Below are positions 13,601-28,600 of a DNA stretch of 64,000 bases, piece after piece. Made by a program: the position numbers and the translations under genes. The notes below the pieces were generated by a model that ran no database searches, was not told the origin of the DNA, and worked only from the letters and a program-made list of their open reading frames with translations. The stretch comes from Siphonodentalium dalli. Its lineage: Eukaryota; Mollusca; Scaphopoda; Gadilida; Siphonodentaliidae. The stretch lies in contig CP136066.1 of assembly GCA_032622095.1 (NCBI GenBank), forward strand, positions 151,912,224 through 151,976,223, in the 5' to 3' direction. Every line of letters begins with the position of its first letter. Within the stretch, counting starts at the first letter, position 1.

Positions 13601-16600
13601 AAATAGACAATAGTTAACTGTACTCGGGCTCAGTGACGAACAAGTTTCTTTTATTTTTCACAAGGCAATAACCAGCTAACTATAATAGATTGTGTTTCTT
13701 ATATTTTTCACAGCAGTTTTTGTCATGATCAAACTCTAATAAAAGGCATTTATAAAATGTTTCCGATACTGTAACTTTACCTAATGTTTCTGTTATAATT
13801 AAACACAAGGATACCAAAACAATCCTAACAAGGTAAATTGATCACATCCTTCATATGATTTTTTACTATTGCTGCATATGCAATGATAGTATACAGGTAC
13901 TTCCCCCATATAAGGAACATGACGTCATTTCATTCATTGATTTCGTAACTCAGAACGTGCCCGTGAAGAGTAGGATAAACACCAGGGACTAAGATAACAT
14001 TTTAGGGATACAAGGAGTGGGGATACAATTTTTATTTTGGCAGAAAAAGGTAATGAAAATATAATAAATACGTGTTATATACACAAAGTGTTTGTACCGA
14101 TTCATGTTCACAATTTATTGTGATGAGGCCCATTTTCATGGTCATATAGCGGTGAGGCGACAATGGTCACCGACTCGCTATATGACCATGAAAACGAGCG
14201 ATACATGAATCAGTTAAAATACATTGTTGCATAACTCGTTTATCTACCATTTGTGTGACAGAATCCACCACACAACTTACATTTTAAGAGTTTTTTTAAA
14301 AGCCAAAATCGTTAGATTTGTGTCCGACGCTTAGCTTTATTGAGCAAATTCTCCCAACATGCAAGTGTATCTAGGTCACACGATTAGCTTAATTTGCTAA
14401 ATTCTCCCAACAGCAATTGCACGCGCATACATGTATGTCTAACGGAAATTGAATTCAGTGGACAAACTCTCTTACCCTTGTGTTTTTTATATCATTAAAT
14501 AATAAATACTCAACAAATATATATTAGTTACTTTCTGATATGTATTTTACCATATTACCCATGATGGGAGGCAATCAAATACTGATAAAAACTAGGAACT
14601 ATTATTAAAAGCGCACAAGAATATACATAGGACTGTTGTTTTGAATTTGCATGTGATTGCATGTGACATCAGTTCATTCATGATTTGAACAGCGAAGGAC
14701 ATCACAAGCGCCTTGTATCGCAACTGCAGTAATGATACAGATGATTTTATCGCCAATTCGTTATCACCAATTTTATCAGAGAATTTCAGGAAATGGTAGA
14801 TAAAATAACATATCTCACCAATGAGCCATCTCCACAACCAAGAACTAATTTATCCTCAGAAGGATTCCACTTCTGACAGGTAACATGGGCTGGAATAATA
14901 ATGTTGGAAATAGTTAATACATACGACTGTTGTGGCACTAATAACTAATAACTCAACTAATACAACAATAATCTTCAAGCCTCAAATTAGTCCTAGTAAT
15001 AGTATGTCTGTCATTTGCAGAATGAGGTCCCCAGAGGGTGAATTTGGTGATGCTATCCCACAGAGTGGGCTAGCATCATTAAAGCCACCTTCTGGGGACC
15101 TCATTCTGCTTAGGCCTCAACTGCTATGGGAAACCTATGATCAGATTGAACTTAGTGATGTTCACCAATTGGCAGGCTTCTCAAAGTACCGAAGATACCA
15201 GACCTATTGGTACCGGGATGGTTCCACGTATGGTACCGACAGTCTCAATTGATAATATTTTATGTGGCTGTTGTATTTTATGAGTTATATGTACAGTGTG
15301 GCAGGTACGAAATGCAGGTTGATCTTTTGGCTGGAAGTTGATAACAATGTGGATTTAGAAGAATTTAAATAATGAATTTCGCCTCTCAGTGAGAGCTTTC
15401 CAATGAATGGTAACAAGCCATATTTCCAATTAAACCCTGAAAAATTACCCATAATTTTGCTGTGGTTAAAGGTACTCAATCCGATTCGACGGTCCCCATA
15501 TCATCAGATTGGAACAACAACATTTTTGTAAATGCCGCTTCAGTAATCAGAATCGATTAATTGCCCAAAAATAATGCTAACCACAGTCAACTGTAGTATA
15601 AAATTGCAGCAAAACCTGTTATTTATCAATGTTTTGTTCAACGAAATTTTGCCGGTTTGTCAAATATATGACACAAAAAAGCCACTGAATTTTAGAGTTA
15701 TCGATCTTCATCCGCAATTTGGTCAGATAAGTTCTTCTCGTCGTCTGTTTACTGGGCCATTTAAAATAAAAATAATAGATTTGAAACATCAATATCTGAT
15801 CACTCCTAGCTTTGATGGGTGGGTTCCTTGACTCGAATCAAATATTTTTTACCCCCGAAGCCAAAGAAATAGCAATTTGCGATCGTTAATTCGGATTGAG
15901 TACCTTTAAGGAGTCAATTATTTCCATTGCAAATTAACTCATTAATACTACCTGCCCCATTGTGTTTTACAAAATGCTACATTACAATATATAAGATGAT
16001 CTTTGTGTCTTATTTTAAATATTTAATCTGACATAATAGAGCACAAAACAAATTATTTTCAATAAATAAAATAATATACATCATTTTTCATGTAAAACAT
16101 GACAATAGATTATCACTATGAATGCAAACTGAGATTTTGCCATTTTACAGTCGATTTGCTTGAGATTTTCGGTGATGTTAGTAGAATGCTACATTCCTCC
16201 AGTTGGTATAGCACTTGAATACTAACTTATCAGTTTCACGCACCCGAACAAGTACATAATATGTCTTTAAGGCCCCATAAGTACAAATATGTTGCCTCCT
16301 TTTTCACTTTGAAAAATAATTTCCCTGAGAAACAAACTATTTTATCTGGCCAAAAATATCAATAAAGAAAAAGAAGGTATGATCATGAATAAGAAACAAG
16401 CAATGCATAGATCGAAAGAATGAACAAATATAATAACTTACTTCGGAGTGGAATGTTTGTTGTTGATTTCCTCTGAAGCTATGAAACAGATAAGATTGAA
16501 ACATTTAAATTCATTTATAATGAAGAAATATTAACCCCTTTCTCAACAAAATACTCATGGACGAGTGGTTCCCTTGGAAATGTTCAGACAGTAAGTTCAA

Positions 16601-19600
16601 CAAGTGACCAAATGCCATTTGTTGAACTTGTTATTTGAACATTTTCTAACAATGAATAAAAATACTTCTACACTTATATTATCTGTCATCTGTTTATATT
16701 TCCTAACATCCCTCCAGATGAATAATAGACCATTCTAATGCATGCTTCTACAATTGAATAGGAGACTCTATTCAGAGAAGAAAGGGATAAGATATGCTGA
16801 TACTGATTTGATACCTGGGTGGCATGAGCAAAGATATCCATGTGTTTGATGTACATGTACCAAGCATACTGACATAATGATTTTGTTCCCAAAAACTGAA
16901 GGTTTATCATTCACATAATTCAATGTCCCACAATATAATCATTCCAAAAGTATATCAAACAGGACAGTCAATGACTGTGGAGTCTCTCACCTGACAGTAA
17001 AAGACTGAGACTCTGAAGACTACGATAGTTAAAACTCATCAAAATCACTTTATAACAAATAGTTCTGAACAGGTAAGTAGCCAGATGGTCTCCATTGAGT
17101 GGTGGGGGATGTCCATCTTTTCCAAATCCACACCCCGTCCTCATTTGAACAAATCGGAATCCCAGTCACCCAAGGACCATACATACCAAATATAAGCTAA
17201 ATAGCTCTGACAATTCTTAAGAAGATGTTATAAGAATTACTATCAAGGGAAATAGTTATATACCTGGCTCCACCAATGTTTGACCTGGTGACCCCATTTA
17301 AACAAATCTTAATCCCAGTCATCAAGGTAACATCCACACCAAATAAGAACCAATTAGGTCTCATGGTTCAGGAGAAGATGTTTTAAGAATTGTTGACAGA
17401 CAGACAGATGTTGAGACGGACGAGGAGTGATGATTATAGCTCCACCGGAGACTTCGTCTCAGGTGAGCTAAAAACTCCTGGTCTGGCATAAATTCTTTCT
17501 TGGGGGAGAAACAAAATTATAATTGCATAACATAGTGTCTCAATAAAATTTGGACAAAGGATAGAATTAGTTGATATTAACCCTTCCATGACTGGAGCGT
17601 CCTGCAATTTTGCGAAAACCCTGTGCCAATGCATTCTCTTATATATGTGAATCTCCCATAGGGAGCCTTGCATATATAAGAGAATACATTGGTCTAACAA
17701 TATTACCTTGACCACGTAAGCCAGTGTAGTCTCTTATAAATATATGCGAGGCTCCCTACGCATATATAAGAGAAAGCACTAGCAAAAGATCCTTAATGCT
17801 GCACCAGCGCTGCTCCCATCATGAAAGGGTTAAAACTTTAAAACTCATCACATATCTTAGGCTTTCTTTGAATTGCTAACTTTACTTCTTCTCACCTATC
17901 TTGGTGCATTACCTTTCCATTAATGATATCGTGCGTACAGCTCTGTACAGTAGTCTCCCCTGTTGTTGGGTTTGTCGACTGTTCCACAGCATGTAGTCTC
18001 GTGGGATGTAATCCACTATGAAACATAGTCACATGTATGAATCAATGACAATTTAAACCTTTCTATACTAAATACTCATTGATGAGTGGTTCCCATAGGA
18101 ATGCTCAAATAATAAGTTCAACACAGATCATAGGTAATTTTTTTAACTTATTTTCTGAACATGTCTCACGGATGAATAGGATTTTTTCTGCTCTAGTATT
18201 ATCTTTTCGTCATACTGCCGTCTGCTAATTTATCTTCAATACCCCCCCCCCCCCCCCCAGATGAATAATAGACATTTCCAATGGATACTATTATAACTGA
18301 TGGGAAATTTCATTTAGTATGGAAAGGGTTAAACTATAATAATTTCCTCTGTCTCAATAAAGAGAGACTATTTGTTGAAAACCCATTGCACATCATACAA
18401 CATACTAGTAGTATAATTTATGTCTGGAACTCAATTGGTAAATGGTAGAAAATACTTCACTGTAATTGTTTTCATGCATACAGAGGATAATCTTGCATAT
18501 AAATGAATGATTAAAGTTATTTAAAATACTCTGCTCAACACAAATATTCCAAAAAAAATTGTATAAAAATTGCCAGCACACAACGTCAGTCAAAGTGTCA
18601 AAGTGACTCTCGTTGATCAAATAATAATCGATTTGTTAGGTAGAATGAAGGACTGTTTCTTTACAGTTTAGTGTAGTTCAGATGTCACGTTTTATGAAAG
18701 GGCACAGCCGATGTTGTTGAATATTTTAGCAATGATAGTTTAATGACACATTCTTCAAATTGTAAAATCGTAAAATGTCAGTTTGTAGAAATGAGGTAAG
18801 TACATGTATGGAATCAGAGCAGACATTAATGCTGTCCCATGTGAAAAAGTGTGCGTAAACCTGAATTTAGTGTGTCTTACATTTGCAGAATGAGGTCCCC
18901 AGAGTGAATTTAGTTAGTGATGCTATCCCGCACAGCTTGCTAGCATCACCAAATTCACCTCCTGGGGACCTCATTCTGCTTAGGCCTCATCTTCTGGGAA
19001 GTGGCTATAGTCTCAAATTACCATTTTTTTAGTTATTATTTTTCCCTACTGTTCATTTTTTCATCCCCTAATTTGCAGAAGATAACAAGCATAATCGAGG
19101 TGACTAATGAGTGAACATCACAAACTTCAACTGGGGAACTTCAATCCGGTCCTAGTTCTCCCATAGCAGTTGAGGCCTAAGCAGAATGAGGTCCCCAGAG
19201 GGTGAATTTGGTGATGCTAGCCTACTGTGTGGGATAGCATCACTAAATTCACCCTCTGAGGACCTCATTCAGCAAATTTAAGTCACACTAAATTCAGACT
19301 TGAATGTGCACATATTAAAGAACCCTACTGTGGCAAAGAAGTCACAGATAATTGGCAAAATTACCTAGTCAACTTTGAGTCATTGGACTCATGACACCAC
19401 ATTGGAAATAAAGCAATAGTATGAGCCTTTACTGTGGCTATCCCCGGCCTGGGGGGGGGGGGCAGATTAAACTGACAACATGCAGAAAACTAACCTGAAA
19501 TCAACCAATAGTGGGTCTGCTTCTGTCTTCATATAAGTCATAACATCAATGTGAGGCCTGTGAGAGAAACGGTTTTTTTTCAGTTAACAATAGCATGATT

Positions 19601-22600
19601 TTCTTTGGATGGTTTTACAGTTTATTAGCAGCATGACAGAATTGACTACCAGCCCAACGTCCTATTAGACACCCGAGATGAAGTAGTCTGGAGGGCTGTT
19701 AATCATTTATGAAGGGGAGCTAATAGACTGTAATGCCCAAGAATATCAATTAGTCCCCTTTGAATCTCAACAGTACCTATAACACCAAAAACAAGATTAG
19801 TTTACAATAAGTCGACTAGTCGGTACCTGTGGTCGATAAATTATATAGCGATACCCATATATCCTTATTTCCCTCTTCTCCTTGTCGCAATTTTACCCAT
19901 TACAGCGCTGTTCAAAAGAAAATAATTCAGTGGAAAAACGTTGGTTTATTCATCAAATCACGTGATAAAAATCTTCATTATATTGATTAAATTGATGAAC
20001 AAACTCATGTAACGATTATGTTCACAGATGTAGAAAGCAAGAGATCAACATAACAGGTATAAAAAGATTGTAAAATATCAGCGTTTTTCGCATGCTACTG
20101 TACATAATTTTCATAAACCGGTGTTCTTCAACCACTCGTATTGATTAAAAAGTTCCGTTGAAACTGTGAGTCCCGAATTTTTTTCCAATATTTCTAATGT
20201 TCTATATGACAATATAGTTACCATCTGAGTCCCCCAAAGCTGAACTACGGTACTTGATGATAATGATAACAAAACGTTTACTATGTTTTGAGTAAAAATA
20301 AATAAGGATTTATTATGAATACAGTTACACTGTGTTACAATGTTGTCGGCGAACTTCAAAGCTGACAATCATTGCAACAAGACAGTGTCGCAATGGCACG
20401 GTTAGATGATCTTTGAGTTTGATCATTGATGTCAAATTCACCGTCATGGAACTCGGAGCACCTGTTGACCTAATTATCTCACTATGGGTGCACGAATTAT
20501 GTGCTACATTTTGTGCAAATTGACTACATGTGTATGTTGCATTTTTAACACTGTCAAATCTGTGACAAGTGTTTGATCAACATGTCATGTACCTACATTA
20601 TAGTCTTTAAACTCTTATTATGGGAAGCATATACAATATTCCGACTAGTCAACGGCAAGATACAGAGTTGATGTTGGGAGCTATCGGCGTCGACGCTGGT
20701 TCGTTGATTTAATTATTTTGAAGTAATGAAATGGTTTTCGTATTGATGGAATTAATAAGTTTCTGGGGCATTACAGTCTATTTGCGGCCCTTCTGAAATG
20801 ATTAACAGCCCTCTATCTTACTTCGTCTTGGGCCACTGATAGGATGTGGGGCTGTTAGTCAATTCTGTCAGGTTGCTAATACACGTTAAAACCATCCAAA
20901 CAAAATCACATTATTGTTAAATTAAAATACAAAATTACAAAATGCATGACACAAAGTTTACTATCATATAGAGTTTTTGAATCGTGTGGTGTGCCATGGC
21001 CAATGATGGCTGTCTTCCCTTTTGCCGAATTTCATCTATTGATTATGAGTACTACATAAGCATAAACCATTCAGTATTAACTTAGAATACAAGAATATTG
21101 TATTAAAGATAGTCAATCTTTTCCAAGCCTGCAAATAGTGTGTCTGTCATTTGTAGCATGAGGTCTCCAGAGTGTGAAACAGCAGGCTAGCATCACCAAA
21201 TTCACCCTCTGGGTACCTCATTCTGCTTAGGTCTCATCTTCTGGGAAATATCTATAGTCCCAAATTAACATTGTTTTTAGTTACTTTTTCTCTTCTGGGA
21301 AGTTTCTAAATCGCCTAATTTGCAGAAGATAACATTCCCAATCGAGGTGACTAATGGCTGAACATCACCAACATCAACTGGGGAAATTCAATCTCATCAT
21401 AGGTCTCCCATAGCAGCTGAGGCCTAAGCAGAATGAGGTTCCAAGAGGGTGAATTTGGTGATGCTAGCCCACCATGTGGGATAGCATCATTAATTCATCC
21501 TCTGGGGACCCCATTCTACAATGACAGACACACTAAACTCAGGCTTGATCACAACACCAAAATAATATTTTATAAAACCAGATTCAAGACTACAAACATT
21601 TTTTTGTGCGAATAAAATAGAGATATAACTGAAGATTGTGTACATTATTTGTCTATTGATTCATAATAAAGTGGTTTATTTCGTGGTGAAATCTCTCAGT
21701 TTAAATGAAATTTAACTGATTGAGGGTGCTAACAAGATAGAGTTCTTATACCTCTTGGTAATCTCCAATTTTCTATTGTAAAAAATGGCCCCTAAAAGTG
21801 TCCAAAAAGATTGTATGTATTATACCAGAAAAATATTAAAATAAAATTAAGATTAATTGATAGGTGTTTCTGCACAGGTGTCTTTGATTCATATTCATTA
21901 TATTATACCCTGGAAACTATATAAAACTCATTAGGAACAGATACGCTATCTTTAACATAGTAACAACAGGTTTGTAATATATGCCGAATAGACAATTTCA
22001 GTATAATACTTACCCAGTCATGGAAAGTATAATGATATTGCATTTATCTCTCTCAGTCGTCACAGGACTCCATGGCCATGCTTCATCATCAGATGCTGAC
22101 CACCAAACTAAAGCCTGTCATATACAAGATACAGTAATGCTCTAAGTAATCGACTTTTTAACCACAGCAAAATTATGGGTAACTTTTCAGGATTTAGTCG
22201 GAAATATGGCTTGTTGCCATTCATCGGAAAGCTCTCCCCTAGAGCTTTCCGATGAATGGCAAAAAGCCATATTTCCGACTAAATCCTGAAAAGTTACCCA
22301 TAATTCTGCTGTGGTTAAGGAGTCGACTACTTAGAGCATTACTGTACATAAAGCCCTCAGATTACCAAGTGGCAAGGGAAAAGAGTGTTCGATATTCAGC
22401 ATACTATCTATTTTCTAGCCACAGAGAAGGAAAATGTTAGTTGTAACATGAGAATGGTTCCGGGGCATACCCCTCTGTGGCATACCACCTACTAGTACTA
22501 AATAGAAAAATCACACAATTTTAGGGACAGCCTAGAGGGCAAGCCTGAATTTAGGGTGTCGGACATTTGCAGAATGAGATCCCCAGAGGGTGAATTTATT

Positions 22601-25600
22601 GACACTATTATGCACAGCAGCTAGCATCAACAAATTCACCCTCGGGAGATCTCATTCTGCTTAGGCCTCAACTGTAATTGGAGAGCTAGGATCAGATTAA
22701 AGTTCCACAGTTGAAGTTGGTGATGTTCACCCATTATATAATTAGTCACCTCGATTATGCAATTTATCTTCTGCAAATTAGGGAAAATAGAAACTTCCAA
22801 GAAGGGAAAAAGTAACTAAAAACAATGTTAATTTGAGACTAAATACATGTTATACTTACCAGAAAATGGGGCCTATGAAGAATGAGGTCCCCAGAGGGCA
22901 TATTTGGTGAATCTAGCCTACTGTATGGGATAGCATCACTAAATTCACCCTCTGTGGGCCTCATTCTGCAAATAACACACACTATTTGCAGGCATGCACA
23001 CCACCTATCCTACAGTAATGCCTTAAATAATGCGATATATATAAGAGAATACAATGGCTCACAAGGTCAAGTTAAATATTTTTGGCCAATGTATTCTCTT
23101 ATATATGGGAGGCTCCCTATGGGAGATTTGCATATATAAGAGAATCCATTGAGACAGGGTTTTCGCAAACTTTCAAGAAGTTCCCATCATGAAAGGGTTA
23201 AGGAGATTTTGTCATTCAAATTTTTCAACCTAGAAAAATGGTGACCGAAGTCAATTGAACATTTCTCTTTTCAACAGTCATATTTAAATGGGGATATGAT
23301 TCATAGTGATGAGTTAGCAAAAATTTAAACGTAGAACATTCGCTATATGTTTTGGTCGAGTTATTTATGTATGTGAAGAAATCAATGAATACTCACTACG
23401 ATGTGAGACATCTTGCCGCAATTTTCGAGCAAATTATGATGTAAAGTAATGCCCTAAATAATCGACTCCTTAACCAAAGCAGAATTATGGGTAACTTTTC
23501 AGGATTTAGTCGGAAATATGGCTTCTTGCCATTCATTGGAAAGCTCTCAGTGAGAGCTTTCCGATGAATGGCAACAAGCCATATTTCCGACTAAATCCAG
23601 AAAAATTACCCATAATTCTGCTGTGGTTAAGGAGTCGATTATTTAGGGCATTACTGTAGGATCCATTTATTGAAGAAAAAAAAGACTTTCAAAGAATATT
23701 CAGAAATAATTAGATCTTGTCATGTATGATGATGCATTTATTTGATAGTTCCAGTTTCATCACCAATGTCAGATTCTGCAAACATATGTGGAAATGATTG
23801 AAAAAGATGACACAAACTAAGAATACATACAGTATTGCCCTAAATAATCGACTCCTTAACCACAGCATAATTATGGGTAATTTATCAGGATTTAGTTGGA
23901 AATATGGCTTGTTGCCGACTAAATCCTGAAAACTTACCCATAATTCTGCTGTGGTTAAGGAGTCGATTATTTAGGGCATTAAGCATATGTAAAATGCCAC
24001 ATTCCCAGAATTGTAGGACAAAATTGGTGTGTTTCAAATGATATCTAAACCACTTTACAATAGAATCAAACACATATAATTCATCGTATATATCAATTAG
24101 GATGTAGTGCATTAGAAAACATTAAGATTTATCGTATAGACGAGTCTATATCCTTGAGCTTGCTATGTCATGCCCACCAACAAGCCATATTTCCAACTAA
24201 ATCCTGAAAATTACCCATAATTCTGCTGTGGTTAAGGAGTCGATTATTTAGAGCATTACTGTAGATCTACATTCTCACCAGGTCTTTCCTTGAGTTCACT
24301 CTGACTTTTCTATCGAGTCGCCGCCCAAGAGGAGCCGGGATGTCCAGTGGTATTATCTGCAAAAGATGTGAATAGATCTGATGATTTTTATATTTATTAA
24401 TGCAAATATAGGTCACCCAGAGAATCTATAGAATCATTTTTTTAAATGTCTGGCAGATGTGGGGTAGTTTCAAAGGAATAGCACAGTAAGACGATATTCC
24501 CATCTGAATTTATGGCTAAAATGTGGAAATGATACTTAAATTACTTATTGAGAACTGAAATTATCAGGTTTTGCACAAGTTAACCATGTATGCTTGCATC
24601 AGCATGTCTTTAAAGTTGTCATGGTTTATCAGATAGTCAATTAATTGTTTATTAGGTTTTAAGTCGACAGCTATTTTCATAGACTGACAGTGAACTGTTT
24701 GAAAAGTCAATTTATATTAGTCTCCATATTAATCCAAGCTAAGCTATCCTACCAAGCTAACTGCATGCATCTTAAAGATGCATTCAGGGTTCCGACAATC
24801 CAGTTACAACAACAACATAAAAAATTTAACATCATTTTCTGGTTTGTTCTGTTTAAAAAATGTTGAAAACTAAATATGACAGCCTGTCCCTCAACCCTGC
24901 AAATTGCGTGTCTGTCATTTTCAGAATGAGGTCCCCAAAGGGTGAATTTAGTGATGCTATCCCGCACAGTGGGCTAGCATCACCAAATTCACCCTCTGGA
25001 GACCTCATTCTGCTTAGGCCTCATCTTCTGGGAAGTATCTATAGTATGAAATTAACATTGTTTTTAGTTACATTTCCCTTCTAGGAAGTTTCTATATCCC
25101 TTAATTTGCAGAAGATAAAATTCACAATTGAGGTGCCCGATGGGTGAATATCACCAACTTCAACTGGGGAACTTCAATCTGATCCTAGGTCTGCCATAGC
25201 AGTTGAGGGCCTTAGCAGAATGAGGTCCCCAGAGGGTGAATTTAGTGATGCTATCCCACTATGCAGGATAGCGTCACTAAATTCACCCTCTGGGGACCTC
25301 ATTCTGCAAATGACAGACACGCTATTTGCAGGCTTGCTGTCCCTCTAAAACATTGAATCTATATGAAATAAAAACATAGAAAATTCAATTTCAAACAAAA
25401 TAGCATATTTCTAGTGGCAATACTTGTTCCAGACATGTTATTTCATACAATGGAATCTAAATAAAGAGTCAAATAGGTTTCGTAAAAATTAATCTGAGAC
25501 ACTAAATACATTTTTAAAAGATTACGCTTTGGGTCACGGTATTTACAAAGTGATTGTGTACTGTAGTACCCACACTTTGCGCAGATCTTTTGCGAAGATT

Positions 25601-28600
25601 ATAGATTTTGAAATATCATAATTTGACAAATGTGACAGCCTTCTTTAAACATTTATAACTACAGTAACGCCCTAAGTAATCGACCCCTTAACCACAGCAG
25701 AGAGCTTTCCGATGAATGGCAACAAGCCATATTTCCGACTAAATCCTGAAAAGTTACCCATAATTCTGCTGTGGTAAAGGGGTCGATTACTTAGGGAATT
25801 ACTGTATATGCAAGATTTCAAAGTAATTGGATCCATTTCTTGGGGCATATGGGCCAATGTACTACAGAGAAACTGACATTTTTGAGGTGTTCAGGCCTTG
25901 AAATAGTGTGTCTGTCATTTACAGAATGAGGTTCCCAGATGGTCAATTTAGTGACACTATCCCACACCGTGGGCTAGCATCACCAAATTCACCCTCTGGG
26001 AACCTCATTCTGCTGAGGCCTTAACTGCTATGGGAGACCTAGGATCAGATTGAAATTCCCCAGTTGAAGTTGGTGAATGTGATGTTCACCCATTATTCAC
26101 CTCGATTTTGCATTTTTATTTTCTAAAAATTAGGGGATATAGAAACTGGAGAGAAGGGAAAAAGTAACTAAAAACATTATTAATTTGAGACTATAGATAC
26201 TTCCCAGAAGATGAGACCCAAGCAGAATGAGGTGCCCAGATGGTGAATTTAGTGATGCTAGCCTGCTGTATGGGGTAGCGTCACTAAATTCACCCTCTGG
26301 GCTCCTCATTCTGCAAATGACAGACACACTATTTCAAGGCTTGGAGATGTTTATATTCTGAAGATCAGAACAAGATAATAAGCTAGATGTTACATTGCAC
26401 TATTCAGGTTGAATAATAACAGGTTAGGTAGCAATACACGATTTCCAGCAAATTTGGCCAACCTGGGAGGGGGTACTGTACTTCAAATCTATGCTGAGCC
26501 ATTATCTTCGGTATAGATCCCATCAAGCATGTTTTAATTTCCAAAGAAATTGTTGGTGTAATCATAAGTCTGTACTTTAGCTTCCTGTAAAAACTTGTCA
26601 TTGAGTTATGCCCCTTGGTGTGCACACACAAAATGCTCAATTTTAACAATTTTTTGACTCAAATTGACCATTTTCAACCCAACAACAGACCATGACAGAG
26701 CGATTGTTAGTAAATAAGCTTCTTCCACCCGATAGAGCTATGTTAGAGCTGAGAAATATTTGAAATAGAAAAAAAGATATCATATCAATTTGAAAACAAT
26801 GTCTGGCAAGCCCAGATGACAGAATTCAGGGGAAAGAAATCGGGCTATTTTCCTGTAACCAATAATAAAACAGGGTTGTCCTTCACTGAATACAACTATC
26901 CTTTTGCGTATCCAAATTTTTAACTTTATTGTGAACTTTCCCAGTTTTGTTAAATAATTAAACCTTCAAACCAGTAATGACACATTTAACACATGCTACA
27001 CTGGCTGTTATGGCCCCCAGATACTTCTCTTTTCTATTTTTCAGACCCCCCTACAACCCGATAAATCATTGTTTGAATAATAGCAGGTTATACTGACCTT
27101 TGGGTCCCATGTAGAGAGTTTGTCGAGTCGCTTCACAGCCTCTGTTAATGGTGGTCTCTTACAGAAGTAAACATAATCAACTCTAGGCTTCTCAGAGTAT
27201 ACAGCAATGAAATATTGTTCAGTGAGGATGCCTGCAACGTGTATGTTACGTTTATGTGAACATGCATTTTCATAACTTATTTTACTGCAGGGGCCATTTT
27301 AGAAGAGAGAATTGATAGGCAACAGTTAACTGTTTCTAGTAGCGTATGGTGTTTCTCCTCGAGTGCGGAGGATTATTTTTACAAGGCGCTAACAGAGTGA
27401 AAATAATCCTCGCATCTCACGAGAGGAGAAAAACCATACGCTAACTCTTTCATGATGGGAGCTTCACTGGTGCAGCCTTAAAGACCCTGTGCCAGAGTAT
27501 AGGGAGCCTTGCATATATAAGAGAATGCACTGGCTTACTATATCTATAGATTAATCAAAATTACTTGGCAGGGACCAAACTTCCAATTACAAGGACCAAC
27601 ACATACATTGTATAGAGGATCTCCAAGAGTTCAATAAGTTGAGATATAATATTTTATGAAATTTATATCCCAACTATACGAGTTCAAGATCTTGTATATC
27701 AAATGATAAAAAAACTAGAGCTTTATGCCTTTTTAACAAATCAAAATCCTTAAAAGAAGCTTCAAAATGTATACATTTACAGCATTGGCTGCGAGTCTGC
27801 GACGCTTCAAACCGTATACGACAGTATTACGTGCTCTGGCGCTGGTGATTTGCCTCTTTGATTTTGTGTCTATTTTCGTTAGTGCAACGAAGAATTTAAC
27901 TTTAATGAACAAAACAATAATTTTTCGAAATAGTATTAATCGGCCTGAATCAAAGTAAAGATGCGTCGCAATTTTGTTGGGCGATGCCAAGTGATATGTA
28001 ACAAGTGAGAGATAAGGAAATATGTAAAGGCTTTTTTATTGATATAATAGGGGTTTCATGTGATATATATAATGCATATTCCATATTACATACCGTATGA
28101 AAGAGGAAGCTCCAAAACATTATATTATCAACTTGAATAAAGCTACCAATATGTTTTCCGAGCTAAGACCATTCTGGTCTGTACTGCCAGGCTATTATGA
28201 CTGCCAGTCTTGATGTGAATCTCAGAATCTCTTTCACTTGGTGGACACTCCTACAGCTGTTCCGTATTCCGGTAGAATATGTATATTTTTGGTTCCTCTT
28301 CCAAATGCTATATAATGTGGAATATGTTGTATATAATGTGGTCTGGGCATTTGGAAATTAACTGGACCTTTAATCCTGAAAATTAAGGACCATATATGTT
28401 GATTGCCTTGAGTCATGGCCAAAAAATAAATACTGAAAGTGACTTACCGCTACATATTGTGTCGAAGCTGAGTTTCCCAATAAGTGATTTGTCAATTATG
28501 ATTCTTTCCGCATCACAGGAGTTGATGTTCATAACACATGTGATGATGCAAGCATTACTCAATATTAACTGAAAATGGAAAAGTTTGTTGAAATAGCCAT

